Positions 1-6,188 of a stretch of DNA of 11,814 nt are shown here, piece after piece. Origin of the DNA: an uncultured Marinilabiliales bacterium. GTDB lineage: Bacteria > Bacteroidota > Bacteroidia > Bacteroidales > BM520. How positions within the stretch are numbered: position 1 is the first letter of the stretch; each line of letters begins with the position of its first letter. The notes beneath the pieces are model-generated. The model made no database searches. It had not been told where the DNA came from and worked only from the letters and a program-made list of their open reading frames with translations. The position numbers were made by a program, and so were the translations under genes. The stretch is from contig CALFIZ010000139.1 in assembly GCA_937877575.1 (NCBI GenBank), forward strand, positions 1 to 11,814, in the 5' to 3' direction.

Positions 1-710
1 TCTTTGGCCATAAGGATGAGGCCCCCTCGCGGACCACGGAGGGTCTTGTGGGTGGTGGTGGTTACGATGTGGCAGTAAGGCATCGGGTTGTTGAGGAGGC
101 CTCTTGCGATAAGTCCTGAAGGGTGTGAAATGTCGGCCATGAGTATGGCACCGATTTTGTCGGCTACTTCTCTCATGCGCTTGTAATCCCAGTCACGTGA
201 ATATGCAGATGCACCGCAGATTATAAGTTTCGGCTTCGTTTCAAGAGCGAGTTTTTCAAAAGCGTCATAGTCAACTGTTCCTGTCTTTTCGTCAACCATG
301 TATCCTACCGGTTTGTAAAGAATACCTGAGGAGTTGACAGGTGAGCCGTGTGACAGGTGACCGCCGTGTGACAGATCCAGTCCCATGAATGTGTCACCGG
401 GCTGCAGACATGCAAGCAACACTGCCATGTTGGCTTGTGCTCCGCTGTGAGGCTGAATGTTAACCCATTCGGCTCCATACAGCTCCTTAGCCCTGTCAAT
501 GGCAATGTTTTCAGTGATGTCAACATTCTGACAACCACCATAATACCTTGCTCCGGGGTAACCTTCGGCATACTTGTTTGTCATAACAGAACCCATCGCC
601 TCAAGAACCTGGTCACTGACAAAGTTCTCGGATGCAATCAGTTCAATGCCATTAGTCTGGCGTTCTCTTTCTTTTTGAATGACTTCAAATACTTTTTCGT
701 CGCGTTTCAT
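1..710 (-). CDS. glyA: Serine hydroxymethyltransferase, N-terminal part (runs off window)
   Basis: PLP enzyme that interconverts serine and glycine while moving a one-carbon unit to or from tetrahydrofolate; cytosolic. Translating the minus strand from the ATG at 710 gives 236 uninterrupted codons to the left edge. The family core is clear: the ASENFVS segment near residues 27-33, NKYAEGYPGARYYGG at 45-59, SHGGHLSHG near 114-122, ADISHP at 192-197, and the PLP-lysine motif TTTTHKTLRGPRGG at 217-230 with Lys222 as the Schiff-base residue. Full-length enzymes are about 420 residues, so roughly the C-terminal 45% lies outside the window. The start is supported by the early MKRDEKVFEVIQKE segment and by a TATCTTTG box about 70 nt upstream. 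The gene is divergent from the mannosyltransferase operon. Identification is near certain from motifs. Confidence 0.97.
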   Translation of the reverse strand, partial: MKRDEKVFEVIQKERERQTNGIELIASENFVSDQVLEAMGSVMTNKYAEGYPGARYYGGCQNVDITENIAIDRAKELYGAEWVNIQPHSGAQANMAVLLACLQPGDTFMGLDLSHGGHLSHGSPVNSSGILYKPVGYMVDEKTGTVDYDAFEKLALETKPKLIICGASAYSRDWDYKRMREVADKIGAILMADISHPSGLIARGLLNNPMPYCHIVTTTTHKTLRGPRGGLILMAK

Positions 711-776
711 TTTTTCTTAATCTGTTTTATTACTGAAATTTATATTATTTAATCCATTTCATCGTTGGATAGATAT

Positions 777-791
777 TATCTTGCAAAGATA
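777..791 (-). promoter_or_regulatory. Putative glyA promoter, -7 box inside a 15-bp inverted repeat
   Basis: Read on the minus strand, 791 to 784 is TATCTTTG, a match to the Bacteroides -7 consensus TAnnTTTG. It is the left part of TATCTTTGCAAGATA, an inverted repeat with 6-bp arms and a 3-nt centre. A TTTG-type -33 element is not evident at the usual spacing. The inferred start near 777 would give a leader of about 65 nt before the glyA ATG at 710. The box is seen directly; promoter activity is inferred. Confidence 0.55.
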
Positions 792-818
792 GTCAAAAGA
801 TAGTATTAATCATTATAT

Positions 819-851
819 TTTGGCTGAAAATTAATTTTTTGATTATTTTTG
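819..851 (+). promoter_or_regulatory. Putative promoter of the mannosyltransferase-pyrC-lipoprotein operon
   Basis: TTTG at 819-822 (-33 element) and TATTTTTG at 844-851 (-7 element, TAnnTTTG) are separated by 21 bp, within the spacing usual for Bacteroides primary sigma-factor promoters. The expected transcription start is about 857-859. This placement argues against an in-frame TTG start at 856 and for the ATG at 883. Confidence 0.6.
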
Positions 852-882
852 TAGGTTGTTTCAAAAGTCAAAATTCGGAACT

Positions 883-1623
883 ATGGACAGAAAGCTTGTG
901 ATTATTCCTACATATAATGAAAAGGAAAACATCGAGAAGATTATCCGCACTGTATTTCAGAAAGAAGGCGATTTCAATATTCTTATTGTTGATGACAATT
1001 CTCCTGACGGTACGGCCGGAATCGTGAAGAAATTAATGGAGGAATTCCCTGAACGTCTTTTTATTAAGGAACGTGAGGGGAAGTTAGGCTTGGGTACGGC
1101 ATATATTCTTGGTTTCAAGTGGGCGTTAGAACAGAATTATGATTACATTTTTGAGATGGATGCCGACTTTTCACATAATCCGGATGATCTGATAAGACTT
1201 TATCGCGCTTGTGCCGAAGGCTACGATGTGGCTATAGGGTCAAGATATGTCAGCGGCGTGAACGTTGTCAACTGGCCTATGAAACGTATTCTGCTGTCGT
1301 ATTATGCCTCAAAGTATGTCAGAACTGTAACAAGGATTCCTGTCAGAGATACCACTGCGGGCTTTATGTGCTATACATCCCGCGCATTGCGTGCCATCAA
1401 TTTCGACAATATCAAGTTCACCGGCTATGCTTTCCAGATTGAAATGAAATATACGGTATGGAAACTTGGCGGGAAACTCAAGGAAGTGCCTATTATCTTC
1501 TATGACAGAACCGAAGGCACGTCAAAGATGAGCGGCAGCATTTTCGGTGAGGCTGTATTCGGTGTGATTAACCTTACTTTCAGAAATATCAAGAAACTAC
1601 ATTATGGATTTTCTGCTTCGTAA
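883..1623 (+). CDS. Polyprenol-phosphate mannosyltransferase-like GT2 enzyme (DPM1 type)
   Basis: GT-A fold family 2 glycosyltransferase resembling dolichol/polyprenol-phosphate mannose synthase, which moves mannose from GDP-mannose to a lipid phosphate at the cytoplasmic face. The 246-residue protein opens with VIIPTYNEKENIE, followed by VDDNSPDGT (Asp37-Asp38), the metal-binding EMDADFSHNP (Asp93, Asp95), AIGSRY near 117-122, DTTAGF at 156-161, and the acceptor-end motif RTEGTSKMS at 209-217. It lacks C-terminal transmembrane helices, like the soluble DPM1 class, so it probably acts as a peripheral membrane enzyme. The ATG at 883 is chosen over the in-frame TTG at 856 because the promoter places the RNA start near 857. 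It overlaps the following pyrC by 20 nt, implying translational coupling. Sugar specificity (mannose versus glucose or another hexose) is inferred from similarity only. Confidence 0.88.
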   Translation: MDRKLVIIPTYNEKENIEKIIRTVFQKEGDFNILIVDDNSPDGTAGIVKKLMEEFPERLFIKEREGKLGLGTAYILGFKWALEQNYDYIFEMDADFSHNPDDLIRLYRACAEGYDVAIGSRYVSGVNVVNWPMKRILLSYYASKYVRTVTRIPVRDTTAGFMCYTSRALRAINFDNIKFTGYAFQIEMKYTVWKLGGKLKEVPIIFYDRTEGTSKMSGSIFGEAVFGVINLTFRNIKKLHYGFSAS

Positions 1624-2944
1624 TGCAATTGTTGTAAATGAAGGAAGGCAACATGTTGCCAATATCCATATCTCGGACGGAATAATCACTGTAATTGACA
1701 ACACGTTATCGCTTTCAGGTAAGTCAGGTGCTGTGGAAATGGACCTGACGGGACTCTATCTGCTGCCCGGTGTTATTGATGAACATGTGCATTTCCGTGA
1801 TCCTGGATTCACTTACAAGGCCGATATGGAATCTGAAAGCCGCGCTGCCGTCGCAGGCGGAGTCACTTCTTTTATGGATATGCCTAATACAAATCCGCAA
1901 ACAACCACCAGTCAGCTTGTTGAAGATAAATGCCATTACGCTGAGGGCAGGTGCCATGCCAATTACGGATTTTATCTTGGAGCCACAAACGACAATATTG
2001 ATGAAATAAAGTCTGTTAATCCTAATTCCGTGCCTGGAGTCAAAGTGTTTGTCGGCTCTTCTACTGGCAATATGCTGACTGATGATGAGGCTGTACTTGA
2101 CAGAATATTTGCCGAATCACCTGCACTGATTGCGGTACATTCTGAGGATGAGGCTCTTATACGTCAGAATTTGCAGAATGCAAAGCAATTGTATGGCGAC
2201 AACCCGGATGCTTCAGTGCATCCGTTCATTCGCAACTCGGAGGTATGCTTTAATGCCTCCAAGAGAGTTGTTGAACTCGCTAAAAAGCATAATTCAAGAC
2301 TGCATCTCCTTCATGTCACCACTGAGAGGGAATTGTCTTTGTTTTCACCGGAAACAATTCAGAGTAAGACAATTACAGCTGAGGTTACTGTTAATCATCT
2401 TTGGTTCGACGAGAGGGATTATGCAGCCAAGTCGAATATGATAAAATGCAATCCTGCAATAAAGGGCGAATCTGACAAGCTCGCATTGCGACAAGCTCTG
2501 GCAGAAGGTTTGATAGACACTATAGGCACCGACCATGCACCTCATACTTTGGAGGAGAAGATGCGTCCTTATTATCAGGCACCTTCTGGAATGCCTTCAA
2601 TCCAGCATTCTCTGCTTGCAATGCTGGAAATGTCAAAGAACGGAATCTTCAAACTTGAGATGATACCTGTATGGATGTCCCATAATCCTGCAATATGCTA
2701 CAAAATTCACAACAGAGGATTTATAAGGGAGGGTTATGCCGCTGACCTGACTGTCGTGGATTTGCATTCCGGAACTCGTGTGACACGCGGCAATTATTAC
2801 TATAAGTGCGGATGGTCTCCGTTTGACGGAACTGTTTTTACTTCAAAGATAAGATATACATTTGTAAACGGATGTATTGCGTATGATGGGATTTCCATCG
2901 TGGGTACACCGAATGGTAAAAGATTGTTTTTTAATTGGAATTAA
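1604..2944 (+). CDS. pyrC: Dihydroorotase (class I, binuclear zinc)
   Basis: Amidohydrolase that cyclises carbamoyl-aspartate to dihydroorotate, third step of pyrimidine synthesis; cytosolic. The 446-residue protein has the complete metal set expected of class I enzymes: His61 and His63 in DEHVHFRDPG, the carbamylated lysine Lys147 in GVKVFVG, His179 in AVHSED, His237 in LHLLHVT, and Asp310 in GTDHAPH. A C-terminal beta-sandwich segment (about 375-446, with DLTVVD and GTVF) is typical of the superfamily. The start lies inside the 3' end of the mannosyltransferase gene (20-nt overlap), and MDFLLRNAIVVNEG begins where related enzymes begin. Allantoinase or D-hydantoinase are other members of the fold, but the HVHFRDPG and GTDHAPH motifs favour dihydroorotase. 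The pairing with an envelope glycosyltransferase looks like shared transcription, not shared pathway. Confidence 0.92.
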   Translation: MDFLLRNAIVVNEGRQHVANIHISDGIITVIDNTLSLSGKSGAVEMDLTGLYLLPGVIDEHVHFRDPGFTYKADMESESRAAVAGGVTSFMDMPNTNPQTTTSQLVEDKCHYAEGRCHANYGFYLGATNDNIDEIKSVNPNSVPGVKVFVGSSTGNMLTDDEAVLDRIFAESPALIAVHSEDEALIRQNLQNAKQLYGDNPDASVHPFIRNSEVCFNASKRVVELAKKHNSRLHLLHVTTERELSLFSPETIQSKTITAEVTVNHLWFDERDYAAKSNMIKCNPAIKGESDKLALRQALAEGLIDTIGTDHAPHTLEEKMRPYYQAPSGMPSIQHSLLAMLEMSKNGIFKLEMIPVWMSHNPAICYKIHNRGFIREGYAADLTVVDLHSGTRVTRGNYYYKCGWSPFDGTVFTSKIRYTFVNGCIAYDGISIVGTPNGKRLFFNWN

Positions 2945-2946
2945 AA

Positions 2947-3435
2947 ATGAATAAGTTTAAACTTTTGATAATCAGTATTTTAATGATAACTTTGGCTTTC
3001 GTTTCGTGTGACAGTGAGACGGCTCATGTCTCTGAATATTATAGTAATGATTCCAACTTTTTGAAAGGAAATGAAAAGAAACAGCCGAAACTCGTGTTTT
3101 ATTATTCCGGCACTGACAGTACTAACTGTCGCGAAGTCCAATATTATAATGATGGTACAAAGAAGATGGAAGGTCGTCATAGGAATGGGGCACGGGACGG
3201 TGAATGGACTGCATGGTACCGAAACGGTAGAATTTGGAGTCGCGGTAATTATAAGGATGGTTATGCGGAAGGCACCAGAAGGGTGTATCATGAAAACGGG
3301 GAGCTGTATATAGTGGGTGACTATAAGCATGGCGAACGGGTCGGAGAATGGCTTTTCTATGATTCATTGGGAAAAGAGATGAAGAAATTGAACTATGGAC
3401 CTGCCAAAGATACTGCCTCGGTGGCTACCGAGTAA
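2947..3435 (+). CDS. MORN/YwqK-type repeat lipoprotein
   Basis: A 162-residue probable lipoprotein of unknown function. Residues 1-20 form a signal peptide with a charged MNKFK start and hydrophobic core, ending in FVSC, so Cys21 is the likely lipidation site; Phe at -3 is slightly atypical. The next residues, DSET, are acidic, which in Bacteroidetes can mark surface export, but this match is weak. Residues 66-151 contain about four repeats of a Y-x-N-G-x6-G-x-Y-x-x-G-x-x-G-x-W pattern, as in the MORN-variant family often labelled 'YwqK antitoxin'. That label is misleading here, since no toxin gene is adjacent. The ATG at 2947, 2 nt after the pyrC stop, is preferred to the in-frame TTG at 2935 because it gives a normal signal peptide. 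It is the last gene of its operon. Confidence 0.82.
   Translation: MNKFKLLIISILMITLAFVSCDSETAHVSEYYSNDSNFLKGNEKKQPKLVFYYSGTDSTNCREVQYYNDGTKKMEGRHRNGARDGEWTAWYRNGRIWSRGNYKDGYAEGTRRVYHENGELYIVGDYKHGERVGEWLFYDSLGKEMKKLNYGPAKDTASVATE
3417..3432. terminator. Hairpin at overlapping convergent gene ends (possible bidirectional terminator)
   Basis: CTCGGT (3417-3422) and ACCGAG (3427-3432) form a perfect 6-bp stem with a 4-nt loop, GGCT. The hairpin lies in the last codons of the lipoprotein gene, ends directly before its TAA, and includes the TAG stop of the opposite GT2 gene. It can form in both transcripts. Neither side has a run of U, so classical intrinsic termination is doubtful. Confidence 0.35.
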
Positions 3436-4447
3436 AGTCTTTATGGCTTAACTCGCTGAATTTCTTTGTCTTACCGAGATAGTGTTTTGTCACAATTGAT
3501 TTCTTGTATATATTATTGACGCGGGTGTGTTTTATTGCCTTGCGTTTTGTCTTGAGGCTGCGGAGATGTCTGATAAAATATATATGTCCGCGAATTACTG
3601 CCCAAAAGTCGCTGAAACCGCCATCGACAAGGAATTTTATGGAAGCAACAAAATCCAGAAACCAACGTGTGAAAAGTACGAGGGAGACTTTGCCGTCGGG
3701 AAGATTTTTGTAGAGCATTATGATGTTGTTGCGCATGTTCAGGTAAGTCTTCTTCGATGAGCTTTTAGGCAGAGTTCCACCGCCTATGTGATATACAATG
3801 GAATCCGGACAAAATCCGATTTTGTAGTTGTTGTTTTTCAGTCTCCAGCACAGGTCTATTTCTTCCATGTGGGCAAAGAAATCGCCGTCAAGACCTCCGA
3901 CTTCCCGGAAGGCATTGGCTCTTACGAACATACATGCGCCTGTGGCCCAGAATATCTCGGCATAATCATCGTATTGTCCGTTGTCGGTTTCTATGTTCTG
4001 GAAAATTCTGCCCCTGCAGAAAGGATATCCCAGATGGTCAATGAACCCGCCTGCGGCACCGGCGTATTCGAATTTGTCACGTTCATGATACGAGAGCAGT
4101 TTCGGCTGGCAGGCAGCATAGTCTGCGTTTTTGTCCATGAATTCTATGACGGGCTGAATCCAGTTTGGGGTGACTTCTATATCAGAATTCAAAAGGACAT
4201 AGTATTCGTATGTGGTGAGCTGTTGCAGCGCTTTGTTGTATCCTTCGGCAAATCCCCAGTTACGGTCTAATGTTATGGTTCTGACTGTCGGAAATGATGA
4301 TGAGATGAAGGTTACCGAGTCATCGGTGGAAGCGTTGTCGGCGATTACGACATCGGCAATTCCCGTACATGTTTCAATCACTTTCGGGAGAAACTGTTCG
4401 AGGAATTTCTTGCCGTTCCAGTTGAGAATGACTACAGCAACGCGCAT
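3425..4447 (-). CDS. GT2 family glycosyltransferase, WbbL/rhamnosyltransferase-like
   Basis: A 340-residue inverting GT-A glycosyltransferase, likely acting on a lipid- or envelope-linked glycan at the cytoplasmic membrane. It begins VAVVILNWNG, then VVIADNASTDDS (34-44), NWGFAEGYNKA (63-73), and the DxD-like LLNSDIE with Asp89. It continues with FWATGACMFVRA near 167-177, where this family places its acceptor region, and HMEEIDLCWR at 193-202 carrying the probable catalytic acids. Residues about 253-295 are hydrophobic and amphipathic, suggesting membrane association, and the tail (296-340) is strongly basic. The ATG at 4447 follows the upstream GWxTD gene by a single base, so the two are almost surely co-translated. 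An in-frame extension to 4513 would run into that gene and is rejected. Donor and acceptor cannot be read from sequence; the rhamnosyltransferase resemblance is a fold-level comparison. Confidence 0.85.
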   Translation of the reverse strand: MRVAVVILNWNGKKFLEQFLPKVIETCTGIADVVIADNASTDDSVTFISSSFPTVRTITLDRNWGFAEGYNKALQQLTTYEYYVLLNSDIEVTPNWIQPVIEFMDKNADYAACQPKLLSYHERDKFEYAGAAGGFIDHLGYPFCRGRIFQNIETDNGQYDDYAEIFWATGACMFVRANAFREVGGLDGDFFAHMEEIDLCWRLKNNNYKIGFCPDSIVYHIGGGTLPKSSSKKTYLNMRNNIIMLYKNLPDGKVSLVLFTRWFLDFVASIKFLVDGGFSDFWAVIRGHIYFIRHLRSLKTKRKAIKHTRVNNIYKKSIVTKHYLGKTKKFSELSHKDFTR

Positions 4448-4448
4448 T

Positions 4449-5906
4449 TTAGTATGGATTGTCGAAAGTGCGTTGTAAGTGTTGCCCCCATATTTCCTCG
4501 TATTCGGTTTCATCGTTGATGATTGGGGCGTTGTGATACAAGTCGTACTGCCATTTAGGATTGTTCAGCTCGCCAGCGACATCGGAATGGACAAGGTCAT
4601 AGTCTTTGATGGCGACATCATGTGTGGCGAAAACAAATCTTTTGTTGCGCTGGCCGGCAATTTCATAGTATTGCCAGATTTCGTAAGGGATGGTGCTTGC
4701 TGGTATCACATTGTTTTCCACATGGTTGGGGGGGCCGTACTGCAGGTATATGCGACCGCGGTCGGTGTCGTAGCCTTTTCTGAATACATTGCCGTAGGTT
4801 GCATTGACCTTTTTCACTTCACCCATGTAATTGTTGAATGCCTGTTCCGGTGCGAGTTCATCACGTTCCGACCAGAACATGGAAATGAACTGCTGCATTA
4901 TTTCAATATTGGTGACGGTATCAACTTTGTTGATGAAAGGGCGTTCACTCAAAGTGGCTTTAGGCATCATGGAGTGAATGATGGAACGCAGCGTGTCAAC
5001 ATCGCTGAATTTGCTGGCAAAGGAATTGGTCAGATTAATCGCTGAAATCATGTTTTCGCTGAGTTCATATTCCGGATTGTAACGTTGGAAGAATTTCTTG
5101 GTCTTTATGACTTCCTTGCCGGTTTCATCAAGCACGCTGATAACCAACCAATAGTTTCCCGTAGGTAACGTTTTGATATTTATATTGTTGAGTAAACATG
5201 TCACGGGTTTGGCATAATCCACTTGGATTTTGTTTGAGCCTTCGATGATGTGACCTGCATTTTCATGGCTTTCAATATAAGTCATGATTGCCATGCGGGT
5301 GTTTTCCCCGAGGAATTTGTCGATATTGTAAATCTCATTGTAATAGGTGAGCTTGTCGCGTGTTTCCGGGAAAAATATTGAAAAATAAGGTATCATGTCA
5401 TATCCGCCGCGTGTTATCATTGATTTCTTCTCGGATTTGGTATATGAGTCAATGAAACAGATTGTCGATGAACTGACTACATCTTTCGGAAGCCCCATGC
5501 TGAAAATGACGTTTCCTTTGACTATTTTTGAAGTGTCATTCTTATCCCTGATGGAAAGTTCCAGCAAATAGGTGGAGTTTTTCAGGAAGATGCGCTGCTG
5601 GTCTATGATATTGTTGGTGATATTCAATGTGTCACCGGTTGGAATGCCTGTCAGTTCATATTTCAGAAAGTCGCTGATTACATTATTGTCTTTGAATATC
5701 ATGGTGACCTGTGCGGCGGAATTGAAGTTGCCGTCAGCGGTTTTCACTTGTTTTAGCTCATTCTGGGGAATCATAAGATATGTTTCCAGATATGTTTCAC
5801 CTTCGGCTGTACTGAAGCAGCTGTAGTTGAAATTAACTGTAAGACTCTGACAATTAGCCATCACCGCAGCGAATATCAGAAGCAATGTTATATGTGTTTT
5901 ACGCAT
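4449..5906 (-). CDS. Secreted GWxTD-domain protein
   Basis: An exported 485-residue protein of the GWxTD-domain family, which is common in Bacteroidota and of unknown function. The N-terminus MRKTHITLLLIFAAVMANCQ is a signal peptide; cleavage could be by signal peptidase I near ANCQ, or Cys19 could be lipidated, though the lipobox is poor. The middle (about 20-280) is beta-rich and has no motif I recognise. The C-terminal domain (about 335-430) carries FWSERD, then the signature as GYDTDRGRIYLQYGPP at 378-393, with Tyr in place of the usual Trp, then PYEIWQYY. The ATG at 5906 is chosen over the in-frame ATG at 5927 because a TATCTTTG -7 box ends two bases upstream of 5927, which would leave that codon untranscribed. 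It is first in an operon with the GT2 gene one base downstream, hinting at an envelope or glycan role. Confidence 0.82.
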   Translation of the reverse strand: MRKTHITLLLIFAAVMANCQSLTVNFNYSCFSTAEGETYLETYLMIPQNELKQVKTADGNFNSAAQVTMIFKDNNVISDFLKYELTGIPTGDTLNITNNIIDQQRIFLKNSTYLLELSIRDKNDTSKIVKGNVIFSMGLPKDVVSSSTICFIDSYTKSEKKSMITRGGYDMIPYFSIFFPETRDKLTYYNEIYNIDKFLGENTRMAIMTYIESHENAGHIIEGSNKIQVDYAKPVTCLLNNINIKTLPTGNYWLVISVLDETGKEVIKTKKFFQRYNPEYELSENMISAINLTNSFASKFSDVDTLRSIIHSMMPKATLSERPFINKVDTVTNIEIMQQFISMFWSERDELAPEQAFNNYMGEVKKVNATYGNVFRKGYDTDRGRIYLQYGPPNHVENNVIPASTIPYEIWQYYEIAGQRNKRFVFATHDVAIKDYDLVHSDVAGELNNPKWQYDLYHNAPIINDETEYEEIWGQHLQRTFDNPY

Positions 5907-5928
5907 TTTAGAAAAAAAATTATTCATG

Positions 5929-5962
5929 CAAAGATAAATATTTTTCAGAAAAACGTCTTCAA
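5929..5962 (-). promoter_or_regulatory. Putative promoter of the GWxTD-GT2 operon
   Basis: On the minus strand TATCTTTG (5936 to 5929) matches the -7 box, and a TTG at 5962-5960 lies 23 bp upstream as a possible -33 element, at the upper limit of spacing. The predicted start near 5922 leaves a leader of about 16 nt before the ATG at 5906. Confidence 0.5.
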
Positions 5963-5976
5963 TAAAAAAAAAGTTG

Positions 5977-5984
5977 TACTTTTG
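5977..5984 (+). promoter_or_regulatory. Putative tRNA-Ser promoter -7 box
   Basis: TACTTTTG fits TAnnTTTG and lies 13 nt before the mature tRNA 5' end. It runs into the inverted repeat TTTGC-AGC-GCAAA at 5981-5993. A -33 element at normal spacing is not obvious. It sits back to back with the minus-strand promoter of the GWxTD operon. Confidence 0.5.
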
Positions 5985-5997
5985 CAGCGCAAATCAC

Positions 5998-6082
5998 GGA
6001 GAAATGGCAGAGTGGTCGATTGCGGCAGTCTTGAAAACTGTTGTACCTTCGGGTACCAGGGGTTCGAATCCCTTTTTCTCCG
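5998..6082 (+). tRNA. tRNA-Ser (anticodon UGA)
   Basis: A complete 85-nt class II tRNA. The acceptor stem pairs GGAGAAA (5998-6004) with TTTCTCC (6075-6081), followed by discriminator G6082, as expected for serine. The anticodon arm is GCAGT / CTTGAAA / ACTGT (6025-6041) with one G-U closing pair, placing anticodon TGA at 6032-6034, which reads UCA and other UCN codons. A long variable arm follows, containing GTACC-TTC-GGTAC, which is the serine identity element. The T arm is AGGGG-TTCGAAT-CCCTT at 6058-6074. The CCA end is not encoded. It stands alone between the GWxTD operon and cstA; no U-rich hairpin terminator follows clearly. Confidence 0.96.
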
Positions 6083-6136
6083 CTTCCCTTTTAAATATTG
6101 TCTCATAAACATTATTTTCCAAAAATTGTTTTCTTT

Positions 6137-6168
6137 TTTGGTCAATCTTCATTTTTTCCTTATCTTTG
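6137..6168 (+). promoter_or_regulatory. Putative cstA promoter
   Basis: TTTG at 6137-6140 and TATCTTTG at 6161-6168 are separated by 20 bp, the best Bacteroides-type promoter in the window. The -7 box is the left part of TATCTTTGCAAGATA (6161-6175), identical to the element before glyA. The predicted leader to the ATG at 6189 is about 14 nt. Confidence 0.68.
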
Positions 6169-6188
6169 CAAGATAAATCCGGATTAAA

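Noticed and set aside
330..375. Repeated GCCGTGTGACAG inside glyA
   Set aside because: It encodes the normal duplicated SHGGHLSHG motif of serine hydroxymethyltransferase, so it is protein-level constraint and not a DNA repeat.
305..571. Open frames on either strand across the glyA region
   Set aside because: They are out-of-frame shadows; the continuous GlyA frame with family motifs explains this stretch.
2947..3435. Toxin-antitoxin module based on YwqK-family resemblance
   Set aside because: The protein has a lipoprotein signal and no adjacent small toxin gene; the family name does not establish the function.
4728..4734. Run of seven G (C on the coding strand) inside the GWxTD gene, a possible phase-variation tract
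   Set aside because: It encodes Gly-Pro-Pro in the conserved QYGPP motif, is short for a contingency tract, and the frame is intact.
6119..6141. CCAAAAA ... TTTTTGG hairpin after tRNA-Ser as a terminator
   Set aside because: The stem is A/T-rich and weak, lacks a following U-run, and overlaps the cstA -33 element; not convincing.
5998..6188. tRNA-Ser as an integration site (att) for a mobile element
   Set aside because: No integrase gene or direct repeat of the tRNA 3' end was seen in the window, and the neighbours are core genes.
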